The notes under the pieces are model-generated. The model saw only the letters and a list, made by a program, of their open reading frames with translations, searched no databases and was not told the DNA's origin. 64,000 nt of DNA from an uncultured Luminiphilus sp. Lineage in GTDB: Bacteria > Pseudomonadota > Gammaproteobacteria > Pseudomonadales > Halieaceae. The translations under genes were made by a program, and so were the position numbers. Shown here piece after piece: positions 18,225 through 27,128 of the stretch. The stretch is from NCBI GenBank assembly GCA_938084055.1, contig CALKDK010000007.1:1-64000 (forward strand). Direction: 5' to 3'. The first letter of the stretch is position 1; every line of letters starts with the position of its first letter.

Positions 18225-19082
18225 TTAGCCCGCTTCCTCTATAGCGCCTGCCTCTATCTCCTCACGCCACTGGGAGAGATTCATACCAATGGCGACAAAG
18301 CCCAGAATCCAAAGTGATTCATCCCAGGCAAATAACCAGTGCCCCCGATATGCCCAATAGACGACAATGATCCAAAGTACGCTGTAGAGAAGAATCTTTG
18401 TTGTTCGCGCGACACCCAGTACGCGCCCCTGGGTAATGCCCCGGTCCTGCAAGTGGACCTGCATTTCAATCATCGCCAAAATGCCCAGCCAGACCAAAAC
18501 CTCGATCATGTCTATCCAGGCCAGTTGCTGCTCCACGCGCATGCCCGCGGCGTCGGTTATCACCTGTCCCTGGGCAAAAACATAAAAGGTCGTAGCACTG
18601 GAAAGCTCTGAGCAATTGGTTCCATCGAGTGCCCAGTAAGCAAGATTACGAGTGAAGGAAAGATCCTGTTGGGAAAATCGACACAGGGTCGTGCCTACAT
18701 GCTGCACGCTGCTGGCCAGATCCAGGAGCGTATCCCCATACGCCACGACGGCATGCCCGATCACCAGATAGCAGAGCACCCGGGCACCCTGCATGGCGAT
18801 TATCCGAAAACGGGTAAAAGCGGCGTCAGAGAGTACGTGAGTTTCCAATTCAAGAAGGAACAGCAAAACAAACCAGCCAGTCTCATCGAGACTGGTCGCG
18901 AACGCCGAGGTCCAATCAAACCATTGCCAATCATCATGGTAGGTGTGAGCCAGCCTATTGATATCATCGAGAATGTAATAGGCGAAGTTCACCAGCAGCA
19001 GCGAATAGACCACCAGCTTGATCCATTGGCCGTAGCCGATACCAAAAGGTGCTGACCGGGTGGCCCCTGCTTGCCCTGTCAT
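18225..19082 (-). CDS. Multi-pass membrane protein, unknown function
   Basis: 285 residues with about six hydrophobic segments (IKLVVYSLLLVNFAYYIL, GWFVLLFLLEL, RVLCYLVIGHAVVAYG, MIEVLVWLGILAMIEM, ILLYSVLWIIVVYWAY, LWILGFVAIGMNLS). A loop near the middle carries two cysteines (LCRF and TNCSEL) that could form a disulfide. I do not recognise the family. It lies 210 bases downstream of the puuA-like gene on the same strand; linkage is uncertain. Confidence 0.7.
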   Translation of the reverse strand: MTGQAGATRSAPFGIGYGQWIKLVVYSLLLVNFAYYILDDINRLAHTYHDDWQWFDWTSAFATSLDETGWFVLLFLLELETHVLSDAAFTRFRIIAMQGARVLCYLVIGHAVVAYGDTLLDLASSVQHVGTTLCRFSQQDLSFTRNLAYWALDGTNCSELSSATTFYVFAQGQVITDAAGMRVEQQLAWIDMIEVLVWLGILAMIEMQVHLQDRGITQGRVLGVARTTKILLYSVLWIIVVYWAYRGHWLFAWDESLWILGFVAIGMNLSQWREEIEAGAIEEAG

Positions 19083-19292
19083 GAGTTCATCACCCTCGAT
19101 GACTCCTACCGCCGTGGAAAGAATTCCCGGGGCACGACGCCAGCCTTCCAGTCCTCGCCGCTGGCAAGACCGGGCGTTGCCGCCGTGCAGTGTGCTGCCG
19201 GATCAGACGCGGCCCTCCCGAGTTGGCAACTTTGCCCATGCCGATTGCCATCTGCAGGGCGCGACAACCCCCTATAAATGCTCCGCCCACCT

Positions 19293-20675
19293 TCACAGGG
19301 CGCGAAGGTACCAACTGTAGTCCAGGTCGGGGATCTGGCTGTGGTAATCATCGCTCTCGCCCCGCCGAAGGGCGCAATAGACACGCGAGAATGTCTCACC
19401 CAGATATTCCTGCAGCACCCCACCCCCGTCAAAAAGATGAATTGCATCGTCTACACGGGTCGGCAAGGCGGCCTGGCCATCGGTAAGGTCTGCATCCCTG
19501 GCGACCGGCTTACCGGCATCAACACGTTCCCCGATTCCCCAGTGCATCCCCGCCAGAACCGCGGCCAGCACCAGATAGGGGTTGGCATCAGCCCCCGCGA
19601 CGCGATGCTCAACGCGACGACTCTGCTCCGTGGAGCGCGGAATACGAAACGCCACATCACGATGGTCGTAGCCCCAATTCCTGCCCGACGGCGCCAGCGC
19701 CGCCGCCTGAATGCGGCGATAGGAGTTGGGATTAGGGGCAAAGCAGAGCATGGATTCATCCAGCAGTTCAACCAACCCCCCAACCGCATGGCGCAGCGTG
19801 GGCATCAGCCGGGGAGGATCCGTCGGGTCGGGATCAGCAAAGAGATTCTGACCCGACATGTCATAGAGGCTGGCGTGGATGTGCATACCACTGCCCGGTA
19901 TATCCGAAAAAGGCTTCGCCATGAAAGTAGCGCCCAACCCATGCCGGCGTGCACAGCCCTTGATAATCCGACGTAATAAAATGGCGTGGTGCCCGGCCAA
20001 TACGACGTCCGTCTGGTGTTGGGTATTGATTTCCCACTGACCCGGGGAAAACTCGCTGTGAATGGCGGTCATTGGTACATTCTGCAGCTCGCAGGCTATG
20101 CGCACATCATTGAGAAAAGCGTCGCAGTCGAACAAATCATCGGGCATGCAGTATTGAATACCTTCCTGTAAACGCCCCGTCCCCGGTATGTTGCCCATGA
20201 GGGGGGTGGGACGGTCATCCTCTGAGGGTGCCAACAAATAGAACTCGAGCTCTGTGGCAACGGTTGGCCGCCATCCCTGGGCCTGAAAGCGGTCGAGCAC
20301 CGACAACAGGGGGGCGCGCGCGTCCACCCAGTCGACACCACCGGATTCGTCGGTATAGGCAACCATCACCTGCGCCACCGGCGAGTCATACCAGGGAACC
20401 AGCGCCAGCGACCCCCTGAGGGGCCGTATGATTTGATCAGGATCGCCACCCATCGCCGGGATTGCCGTCGTCTGGTAGAAATTGCCCCGAATACCCAGCA
20501 GTGGCGCTGCCCTTGGCGACAGGAAACTGCCGCTAAAAAGCCGCACAAATTCCGATCGCTGTATGCGCTTACAGCGGGCAATACCTGACAGATCGGGCAT
20601 GACCAACTCGAGGAACTCGACCCCGGGGTTGTTCTGGAGAAAAATATCGAGCTCGGCTGGATCGGCAAATTCCAT
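19293..20675 (-). CDS. Glutamine synthetase family protein, PuuA-like gamma-glutamyl-amine ligase
   Basis: 460 residues, the normal length of gamma-glutamylputrescine synthetase (PuuA) and relatives. GS-family marks are ATELEFYLL, SEFSPGQWEIN, GSGMHIHASL and the ATP/glutamate segment NSYRRIQAAALAPSGRNWGYDHR. These enzymes join glutamate to an amine with ATP, the first step of gamma-glutamylated polyamine breakdown. The adenylylation tyrosine region of true GlnA is not apparent. It is divergent from the puuB-like oxidase, which strongly supports an amine-catabolic role. The exact amine (putrescine, 1,3-diaminopropane, ethanolamine or another) cannot be told. Confidence 0.87.
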   Translation of the reverse strand: MEFADPAELDIFLQNNPGVEFLELVMPDLSGIARCKRIQRSEFVRLFSGSFLSPRAAPLLGIRGNFYQTTAIPAMGGDPDQIIRPLRGSLALVPWYDSPVAQVMVAYTDESGGVDWVDARAPLLSVLDRFQAQGWRPTVATELEFYLLAPSEDDRPTPLMGNIPGTGRLQEGIQYCMPDDLFDCDAFLNDVRIACELQNVPMTAIHSEFSPGQWEINTQHQTDVVLAGHHAILLRRIIKGCARRHGLGATFMAKPFSDIPGSGMHIHASLYDMSGQNLFADPDPTDPPRLMPTLRHAVGGLVELLDESMLCFAPNPNSYRRIQAAALAPSGRNWGYDHRDVAFRIPRSTEQSRRVEHRVAGADANPYLVLAAVLAGMHWGIGERVDAGKPVARDADLTDGQAALPTRVDDAIHLFDGGGVLQEYLGETFSRVYCALRRGESDDYHSQIPDLDYSWYLRAL

Positions 20676-20748
20676 GGTCTTGAGGGCTCCGCAGCCGGGG
20701 GGTGATCACGGTAGAAAGTTACAGGCAAACTATCTACCCGTCGTTTGG

Positions 20749-20767
20749 GGCACAAGTCAAATGTGCC
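20749..20767. promoter_or_regulatory. Candidate operator in the puuA-puuB intergenic region
   Basis: A perfect inverted repeat GGCACA-N7-TGTGCC lies midway between the divergent puuA-like (start 20675) and puuB-like (start 20825) genes. Its place suits a repressor or activator of both. No regulator gene is nearby. Confidence 0.35.
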
Positions 20768-20824
20768 GCCGATCCGATACACTCGACAGGGCTACCCGTA
20801 CTGTCAATGCCACCGAGGTCTGCA

Positions 20825-22126
20825 ATGCTTGGTTTACGACCGCTTCAGGAAACCCGGGAACATACCCACTCGTTCTACGCAGCCACCGCCCATACCCAGA
20901 CGGCTTTCCCTGAATTGACCGATGACCTCAGCGCCGACGTTGTTGTGGTCGGTGGGGGGTTTTCAGGCGTCAACACAGCGCTGGAATTGGCCGAACGTGG
21001 CGTCGATGTTGCACTTGTTGAGGCCAACCGGATCGGTTGGGGTGCCAGTGGTCGCAATGGCGGTCAGGTTATTGGCGGTATTGGCCACACACCCGAACGT
21101 TTTCGCAGGTCAATTGGCGACGCTGGCGTCAAGGCAATATACGCGATGGGTATCGAAGCCCGGGACATCATAAGGGAACGCGTGGCGCGCTATGGCATTG
21201 CCTGTGACCTGAAATGGGGCTACTGCGATGTAGCGCTAAAACCACGACACCTGAGGGCATTTTCCGAATGGCGTGACTTTGAGAAAAAGATCGGCAACCC
21301 CCACCCCTACACGCTTCTCGATAGCCAGGAGTTGAAATCGTACGTGAACTCTGAGCGCTACCTCGGCGGTCTGCATAACACCGCCAATGGCCACCTCCAC
21401 CCCCTGAATCTTTGCATTGGGGAAGCCAATGCCCTCGCGGGGCTTGGGGCAAAGGTGTTTGAGCAGTCCCGGGTCACGGCGATTGAACCGGGTGAGACAA
21501 CCCTTGTTCGTACCGGGCAAGGCAGTATCCGGACGAAAACCCTGGTTCTTGCGGGCAATGCCTACATGGGTGGGCTCGCACCCAAACTCAGCAGGCAGAT
21601 CATGCCATCAGCCAGTTCAGTCGTTGCCACTGAGCCACTCCCGGCCGCCCTGGCGACCGAGATCCTCCCGGGAGATGTCGCTGTCTGCGATCCCAGGACA
21701 GCCCTGGACTATTTCCGCCTGTCCTCTGATCGGCGACTGCTGTTCGGTGGCCTTTCGAACTACACGGGTATGGAACCTAAAAACCTGGTCGGCGTCATGC
21801 GCGAGAAAATGTGCCGGGTCTTTCCCCAGATGCAGACGGTAAAAATTGAGCATGCCTGGAGCGGGTGGATCGGCATTGGCATAAACCGCATGCCCCAGCT
21901 CGGACAGCTGCTGGACAACGTCTTTTATATTCAGGCTTTTTCAGGCCATGGTGTTGCACCGACCCATATGATGGCCAAAATCACTGCAGAAAAAATCATG
22001 GGACAATCCCAACGCCACGACACCATGGCCAAGATTCCGCACTGGTCATTTCCGGGTGGCCCGACGCTTGGCCGGCCACTTCTGGCGATTGGCATGGCCT
22101 ATTACAAAGCCCTGGATTTGTTTTAG
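20825..22126 (+). CDS. FAD-dependent amine oxidoreductase, PuuB-like
   Basis: 433 residues, near E. coli PuuB (426). A DAO-type FAD fold begins with DVVVVGGGFSGVNTALELAE (GGGFSG at 43-48), followed by GWGASGRNGGQV, the typical second flavin contact. Such enzymes oxidise gamma-glutamylputrescine or similar N-substituted amines to aldehydes. ATG at 20825 has CGAGG upstream; the longer frame starting at 20702 would overlap the regulatory region. It is divergent from the PuuA-like ligase and 146 bases upstream of the malonyl-CoA synthetase gene on the same strand. Confidence 0.86.
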   Translation: MLGLRPLQETREHTHSFYAATAHTQTAFPELTDDLSADVVVVGGGFSGVNTALELAERGVDVALVEANRIGWGASGRNGGQVIGGIGHTPERFRRSIGDAGVKAIYAMGIEARDIIRERVARYGIACDLKWGYCDVALKPRHLRAFSEWRDFEKKIGNPHPYTLLDSQELKSYVNSERYLGGLHNTANGHLHPLNLCIGEANALAGLGAKVFEQSRVTAIEPGETTLVRTGQGSIRTKTLVLAGNAYMGGLAPKLSRQIMPSASSVVATEPLPAALATEILPGDVAVCDPRTALDYFRLSSDRRLLFGGLSNYTGMEPKNLVGVMREKMCRVFPQMQTVKIEHAWSGWIGIGINRMPQLGQLLDNVFYIQAFSGHGVAPTHMMAKITAEKIMGQSQRHDTMAKIPHWSFPGGPTLGRPLLAIGMAYYKALDLF

Positions 22127-22272
22127 GCGCGAGTGTGCGGGGGCAGGCTCGGTAAGTCCTTGCGGGAAGGCCAACTCCTTGCCAGGGACGTAGCCGGGTA
22201 AAGGATTGGACCTGCCCTGCTACGAGACCTTACATTAACCGCCAGCGTTTCACGTTTCCGGACCATCAGACT

Positions 22273-23748
22273 ATGCAAAACCCATTGAATACAAAACACC
22301 CCGGCAAGGTCGCGCTGGTCTCCGCCGAGCAGACCATTACCTACGCTGGGCTGAACGCGCACATAAACCAGCTGGCGACGGGGCTGCTGTCCGGGCGCTC
22401 TGATCTACAGGAGGAGCGCATTGCCTTTCTCATGCCTGCGAGTCGCGAGTATGTCTCGACGCTGCATGGAATTTGGCGCGCCGGTGGCATCGCCGTGCCC
22501 CTCAATACCGCATCTGCCCTGCCCGAACTGGAGCACTGCCTGACCAGCATCGGCGCGACGCGCCTGATCACGGTGGCTGAGCGCCTGGAGCACATCAGGC
22601 CCCTGTGTGAGCAATACGGCATACAGGTCCTGACATTCTCAGAGTGCCTGTCGAACGAGAATTCAGCCCTGCCGGCGCTGACACCCGAACGCAAGGCACT
22701 GATCGTGTTCACCAGTGGCACCACCAGCAAGCCCAAGGGTGTGGTGACCACCCACAAGACCATCGCAGCACAGATCACCACCCTGGTCGACGCCTGGGAA
22801 TGGCAGCCCGCCGATGCCATCCCCCTGTTCTTACCCCTCCACCACGTGCACGGCATCATCAATGTCCTGAGCTGCGCCCTCTGGTGTGGCGCCACGGTTC
22901 ATCTCATGCCGAAACTGGACCTGCCGGTCCTGTGTGCACAGGTTGCTGCGGGGACCTTTAATGTCTTTATGGCCGTCCCGACCATTTACGTGAAGCTAAT
23001 CGATTACCTCACTGACGCAGCCCCCGGGGATGCGCAATCCGTCAAAGACGGCTTTGGCGCCATGCGCCTGAATGTCTCGGGCTCGGCGGCTTGCCCGGTG
23101 GAAATTTTCGAGCAGTGGCGGGGCCTGACGGGGCAGGTCCTGTTGGAGCGCTACGGCATGACGGAGATCGGTATGGCGCTCTCCAACCCCTATCGAGGCG
23201 AGCGTCGCGCGGGTTGTGTTGGACAACCCCTGCCCGGGGTGTCCGTACAGCTGTTCGATGAAGACCATCAGGCCATCACGCAGCCGGACATGCCAGGAGA
23301 GATCCGCATCAAGGGCGACAATGTATTCCTCGAGTACTGGAATAATCCCAAGGCGACCGAATCGAGTTTCCGGGAGGGCTGGTTCTGCACTGGGGACGTT
23401 GCGGTTCTAGAGGATGGCTACTATCGGATTATGGGTCGCTCATCCATCGACATTATCAAGTCCGGCGGCTACAAGCTGTCAGCCCTTGAAATCGAAGGCA
23501 AGCTCCTCGCCCATCCCGGTATTGCCGAGGTGGCAGTGCTCGGTGTTGAAGATCGCACCTGGGGAGAGGCGGTAGCTGCCGTTGTTGTACTCAGGGCGGG
23601 AGAGGAACTGACCAGCGATGGGTTGAAAAGCTGGTGTGATGGCAAACTCTCTGCTTATAAAATCCCCAAACACCTCGTCGTATTGGAGTCATTACCCCGA
23701 AACGCCATGGGGAAAGTCCTTAAACCCAAGCTGCGGGAGTTAATGTAA
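22273..23748 (+). CDS. matB: Malonyl-CoA synthetase-like acyl-CoA ligase
   Basis: 491 residues of the ANL superfamily. The P-loop is FTSGTTSKPKG (146-156), the adenylate motif ERYGMTEIGMAL, the hinge GYYRIMGRSSIDIIKSGGYK and the catalytic Lys in RNAMGKVLKPK near the end. By itself it could activate several acids, but the gene for malonyl-CoA decarboxylase starts 3 bases after its stop codon, the classical matB-matA pairing. The reaction would be malonate + CoA + ATP to malonyl-CoA. ATG at 22273. Confidence 0.87.
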   Translation: MQNPLNTKHPGKVALVSAEQTITYAGLNAHINQLATGLLSGRSDLQEERIAFLMPASREYVSTLHGIWRAGGIAVPLNTASALPELEHCLTSIGATRLITVAERLEHIRPLCEQYGIQVLTFSECLSNENSALPALTPERKALIVFTSGTTSKPKGVVTTHKTIAAQITTLVDAWEWQPADAIPLFLPLHHVHGIINVLSCALWCGATVHLMPKLDLPVLCAQVAAGTFNVFMAVPTIYVKLIDYLTDAAPGDAQSVKDGFGAMRLNVSGSAACPVEIFEQWRGLTGQVLLERYGMTEIGMALSNPYRGERRAGCVGQPLPGVSVQLFDEDHQAITQPDMPGEIRIKGDNVFLEYWNNPKATESSFREGWFCTGDVAVLEDGYYRIMGRSSIDIIKSGGYKLSALEIEGKLLAHPGIAEVAVLGVEDRTWGEAVAAVVVLRAGEELTSDGLKSWCDGKLSAYKIPKHLVVLESLPRNAMGKVLKPKLRELM

Positions 23749-23751
23749 GCC

Positions 23752-25140
23752 ATGGATCCTGCACTGGAGCAGTCCAAACCCGCATCCAAATGGGTTTTTG
23801 GTGCGCCCATATCGCGCATGCTGGCCTCAGCGCTGGCTGCCGGTCGGATTATATTAAGACAAAAATCGGGCGGTAAAAATGAAGTGCCAGTGGGGCCTGT
23901 TGCCCTCCTGCAAACCTGTGCGGATCTCGTGGAGCACCGCGGTGAGGCATCGGGGTTGGCCCTTGCCGAACAGATACTCTCCGCCTTTGAAGCACTCAGC
24001 GATGAGGAGAAAGGCGCGTTCTTCAGAGGCCTCGCAGAAGATTTTCTGGTGGATCCGGAACGGGTCAATGCTGCCATCGTCCAGCAGCAGTCGATAACGA
24101 CGCCCGAGAGCCTGGCCTCGTTGCGCAAAGCTCTCGAACCGCGCTGCAACCGACTGTTCCGCCGTCTCAACCAGGTACCGGACGCTACCGGTCGCCTGGT
24201 CAAACTGCGCGGTGAGCTTCTCCACCATGAGGCGGCCTACCCGGAACTCAAGCCGATCGACGATGACCTGAAGCGCCTGCTTCTCATCTGGTTCAATCTC
24301 GGGTTTTTGAGCCTGCGCCGAATCAGTTGGGATTCACCGGCCAGCACGCTGGAAAAATTAATCGAATATGAGGCGGTCCATGAAATCCGTGGCTGGGGGG
24401 ACCTGAGGAGTCGCCTCAAAGAGGATCGTCGGCTGTTTGCCTACTTTCATCCCGCAATGCCGGATGACCCCATTATTTTCGTGCAGGTTGCGCTCAAGGC
24501 GGGCAGCAGTGATTCGATTGGACCACTGGTCCAGGAGGACCGCCTGCAACAAAATCCGGCACTGAGTGATACCGCCACGTTTTACTCCATCAGTAACTGC
24601 CACAACGGGTTGCGTGGCATATCCTTTGGTAACTTTCTGATCAAGCAGGTTGCTTCAGAATTACGCAGTGAATTACCCCACCTCAAGCGCTTTGAAACGC
24701 TGTCCCCCGTGCCGGGCTTCAGGGCCTGGCTCTCGAGGGCGTTGCGCGGCGACGTCAGTCACACGCTGCCCGAACAGGTGTGGGACAGATTGGTTACCTA
24801 TCTTGACGATGTGGATGAAGATTTTCCGACAAACCCGCTGATTCAGGACACCCTGCGCCCGCTATGCGCCCATTACCTCCTCAACGAGAAGGCCGGGGCA
24901 TTCCCCGTCGACCCTGTTGCCCGCTTTCACTTGAGCAATGGCGCCATCCTGGACCAGGTCCATTGGGGCGGCGACCAGTCCGAAATGGGGATCCAACGCT
25001 CCTTCGGTATCATGGTTAACTATGTCTATGAGCCCGAGGAAATTGAAAACCGGCACGAGGGCTATTTTTCCGAGGGACGTATTGCGGCGAGCGCGTCGGT
25101 CTGTGAGCTGGCTGCCGGGCTACTGGGCGGCAACGGATGA
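23752..25140 (+). CDS. matA: Malonyl-CoA decarboxylase
   Basis: 462 residues, the usual size of bacterial MCD. It converts malonyl-CoA to acetyl-CoA and CO2. The N-terminal helical domain spans about 50-200. The GNAT-like catalytic domain carries FYSISNCHNGLRGISFGNF (277-295, catalytic Ser279 or Ser281), LSPVPGF and FHLSNGAIL (catalytic His393). ATG at 23752 follows the synthetase stop codon directly, so the two are translated from one message. Confidence 0.93.
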   Translation: MDPALEQSKPASKWVFGAPISRMLASALAAGRIILRQKSGGKNEVPVGPVALLQTCADLVEHRGEASGLALAEQILSAFEALSDEEKGAFFRGLAEDFLVDPERVNAAIVQQQSITTPESLASLRKALEPRCNRLFRRLNQVPDATGRLVKLRGELLHHEAAYPELKPIDDDLKRLLLIWFNLGFLSLRRISWDSPASTLEKLIEYEAVHEIRGWGDLRSRLKEDRRLFAYFHPAMPDDPIIFVQVALKAGSSDSIGPLVQEDRLQQNPALSDTATFYSISNCHNGLRGISFGNFLIKQVASELRSELPHLKRFETLSPVPGFRAWLSRALRGDVSHTLPEQVWDRLVTYLDDVDEDFPTNPLIQDTLRPLCAHYLLNEKAGAFPVDPVARFHLSNGAILDQVHWGGDQSEMGIQRSFGIMVNYVYEPEEIENRHEGYFSEGRIAASASVCELAAGLLGGNG

Positions 25141-25337
25141 TGGGCCTTACCCAGCCGCTGCTCCAGATACCCTGTGCTCAGCAGGGATGGCGGCGACGCT
25201 TCCTGCATCCCCTGCGCGGACAACGACCCTGACAATGCTTTGGGCGACCATCCTGTCACGCCCCCCAGCCCATCGCTGCATCGGGTCCGGGAGCCAGCAG
25301 TGACGGCGCACTCCCCCACCGACAGACTGAATCCTCG

Positions 25338-27089
25338 TTGAGTTTATTCACCCTAACCATCGCCGCCAGCGTTGTGCTCTTCATAGCCGTGGGGAACTTC
25401 GCGGGCCGTAAGGTAAAAAATCTGGACGACTACTTTGTCGCGGGTCGACAGGCACCGACGCTGCTGATTGTGGGTACGCTGGTGGCGAGCCTGATGAGCA
25501 CTACCGTGTTTATGGGGGAGGCAGGATTCACCTATGCAGGGCAATTGGGTCCCTACCTGCTTCTGCCTGGCCTGACCGTTACCGGTTATATCTACGGTGC
25601 ACTGTTTTTCGGAACCTACCTGCGACGCAGCCAGGCAACCACCGTAGCGGCCTTCTTCGGGCAGCGGTTCGATGATGAGGGTGTACAGCGCATCGCAGGG
25701 GTAACCATCATTCTTGGCCTCGGAGGCTACCTCCTGGTCGTTACGCAGGGCGCCGCCCTGTTGATTGCAGAACTGACTCCGCTCAGCTATGTCAGCGGCA
25801 TTGTCCTGGCATGGCTCGGCTATTCCGCCTTCACGCTGTACGCAGGCTCCCGGGGCGTGATTCTGACAGACACCCTAATGTTCCTGTTATTTACTGGGGC
25901 CACCTTGGTTTTTGCCGTTTACCTCCTCGATGACTTTGGCGGCGTCGACCGGGCTGTGCAGGACCTGACGCGACAGGATGCAAAACCCGACCTGACGGCC
26001 TGGCATGGCGTGATTGGCGAAGGAACAGACTGGCCCACCGCGCTGGATTTCCTGATCTGGTTTGTGGTGATCGATTTATCCTGGAGCCTCGTCTACGCGG
26101 TGAGCCCCTGGCAGTCGAGCCGGCATCTGATGGCAAAGAGTGAACATGTGGTCCTGCGTGCCTCGATCTACGCCTGCCTCGCCGTTATTTTTCTCCAGAT
26201 ACTGATTTACGGCGTGGGCGGTTTCGTGAATCTGGCCAACCCAGATATCCAGCCTGAAGAGACGGTACTGATCTGGGCAGCGACCCAACTGGTGCCCCCG
26301 GTCCTGGGCGCCGTGTTGGTGGCAGGCATCGTCGCCGCGGCACTGTCCTCGGCCTCCACCTTTCTATCGCTGGTGGGATTCAGCGTCAGCCGGGATTTGA
26401 AACCGGGCGCGGAGCCGGCCGGCCTATCTGTCACTCGCCTGGCTATGGCGGCGGTCAGCGTTGTTGTCCTGGGACTCAGCCTCATCGTGCCGCCGAATGT
26501 GTTCTGGATAACCCTGTTCATCGGGACGGTCTTCGCGTCCAGTTGGGGTCCCGTCGGCCTACTCAGCATCTGGAATCGATCAATCACAGCCCGGGGCGCT
26601 CGTTGGGGAATGCTGGCGGGGCTGCTTGGAAATATTATACCTGCGAGCCTGGATTATCTCGGCACGGTCGACCTGCCGAGCTACCTGGAACCGGCCCTGC
26701 TCGGCATAGTGGCGTCTCTGATCGGCGCCTGGGCGGGATCCCGCGGCCATTCACCGTCACCAACGGCGCAGCAATACCGCAACAAACTGCACCGAACCCC
26801 CGCGACAGACGTCAGTGGTTCCGCCACACGAATCACCCTGATCGCGCCCTCGATTCTCTTGGTCTACGGACTTGCAATGCCCTGGGTGCTGCTGCATTTC
26901 TACGTGCGACCCTACCAAACGGCCGCGGGGCATCTCACTTTGAACGGCGACTTAAACTGGCAGTATGCAGAGCCCTGGTTTGCCCTCGGGCCCGCGGTTC
27001 TGCACATTCCCCTGGGGCTGCTGGCGTGGTGGGTTATTAGACGCCGGTATGACCCTGTTGTAGCCCCCGGGCATCGTGCGCTGACCTAG
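25338..27089 (+). CDS. Sodium:solute symporter (SSS family), candidate malonate transporter
   Basis: 583 residues with about 13 membrane helices. SSS marks are NLDDYFVAGRQAPTLLIVGTLVASLMSTTVFMG in the first helices (cited here in part) and AGIVAAALSSASTFLSLVGF, the sodium-site helix. The substrate is not readable. It lies 197 bases after the malonyl-CoA decarboxylase on the same strand, so malonate or a related acid is a reasonable guess; an amine is also possible given puuAB. The start is TTG at 25338. The C-terminal tail holds a long loop and an extra helix pair. Confidence 0.85.
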   Translation: MSLFTLTIAASVVLFIAVGNFAGRKVKNLDDYFVAGRQAPTLLIVGTLVASLMSTTVFMGEAGFTYAGQLGPYLLLPGLTVTGYIYGALFFGTYLRRSQATTVAAFFGQRFDDEGVQRIAGVTIILGLGGYLLVVTQGAALLIAELTPLSYVSGIVLAWLGYSAFTLYAGSRGVILTDTLMFLLFTGATLVFAVYLLDDFGGVDRAVQDLTRQDAKPDLTAWHGVIGEGTDWPTALDFLIWFVVIDLSWSLVYAVSPWQSSRHLMAKSEHVVLRASIYACLAVIFLQILIYGVGGFVNLANPDIQPEETVLIWAATQLVPPVLGAVLVAGIVAAALSSASTFLSLVGFSVSRDLKPGAEPAGLSVTRLAMAAVSVVVLGLSLIVPPNVFWITLFIGTVFASSWGPVGLLSIWNRSITARGARWGMLAGLLGNIIPASLDYLGTVDLPSYLEPALLGIVASLIGAWAGSRGHSPSPTAQQYRNKLHRTPATDVSGSATRITLIAPSILLVYGLAMPWVLLHFYVRPYQTAAGHLTLNGDLNWQYAEPWFALGPAVLHIPLGLLAWWVIRRRYDPVVAPGHRALT

Positions 27090-27128
27090 CCCTCGCCCGG
27101 CTTGATCCCATTGCGACCGACGGCCTGG

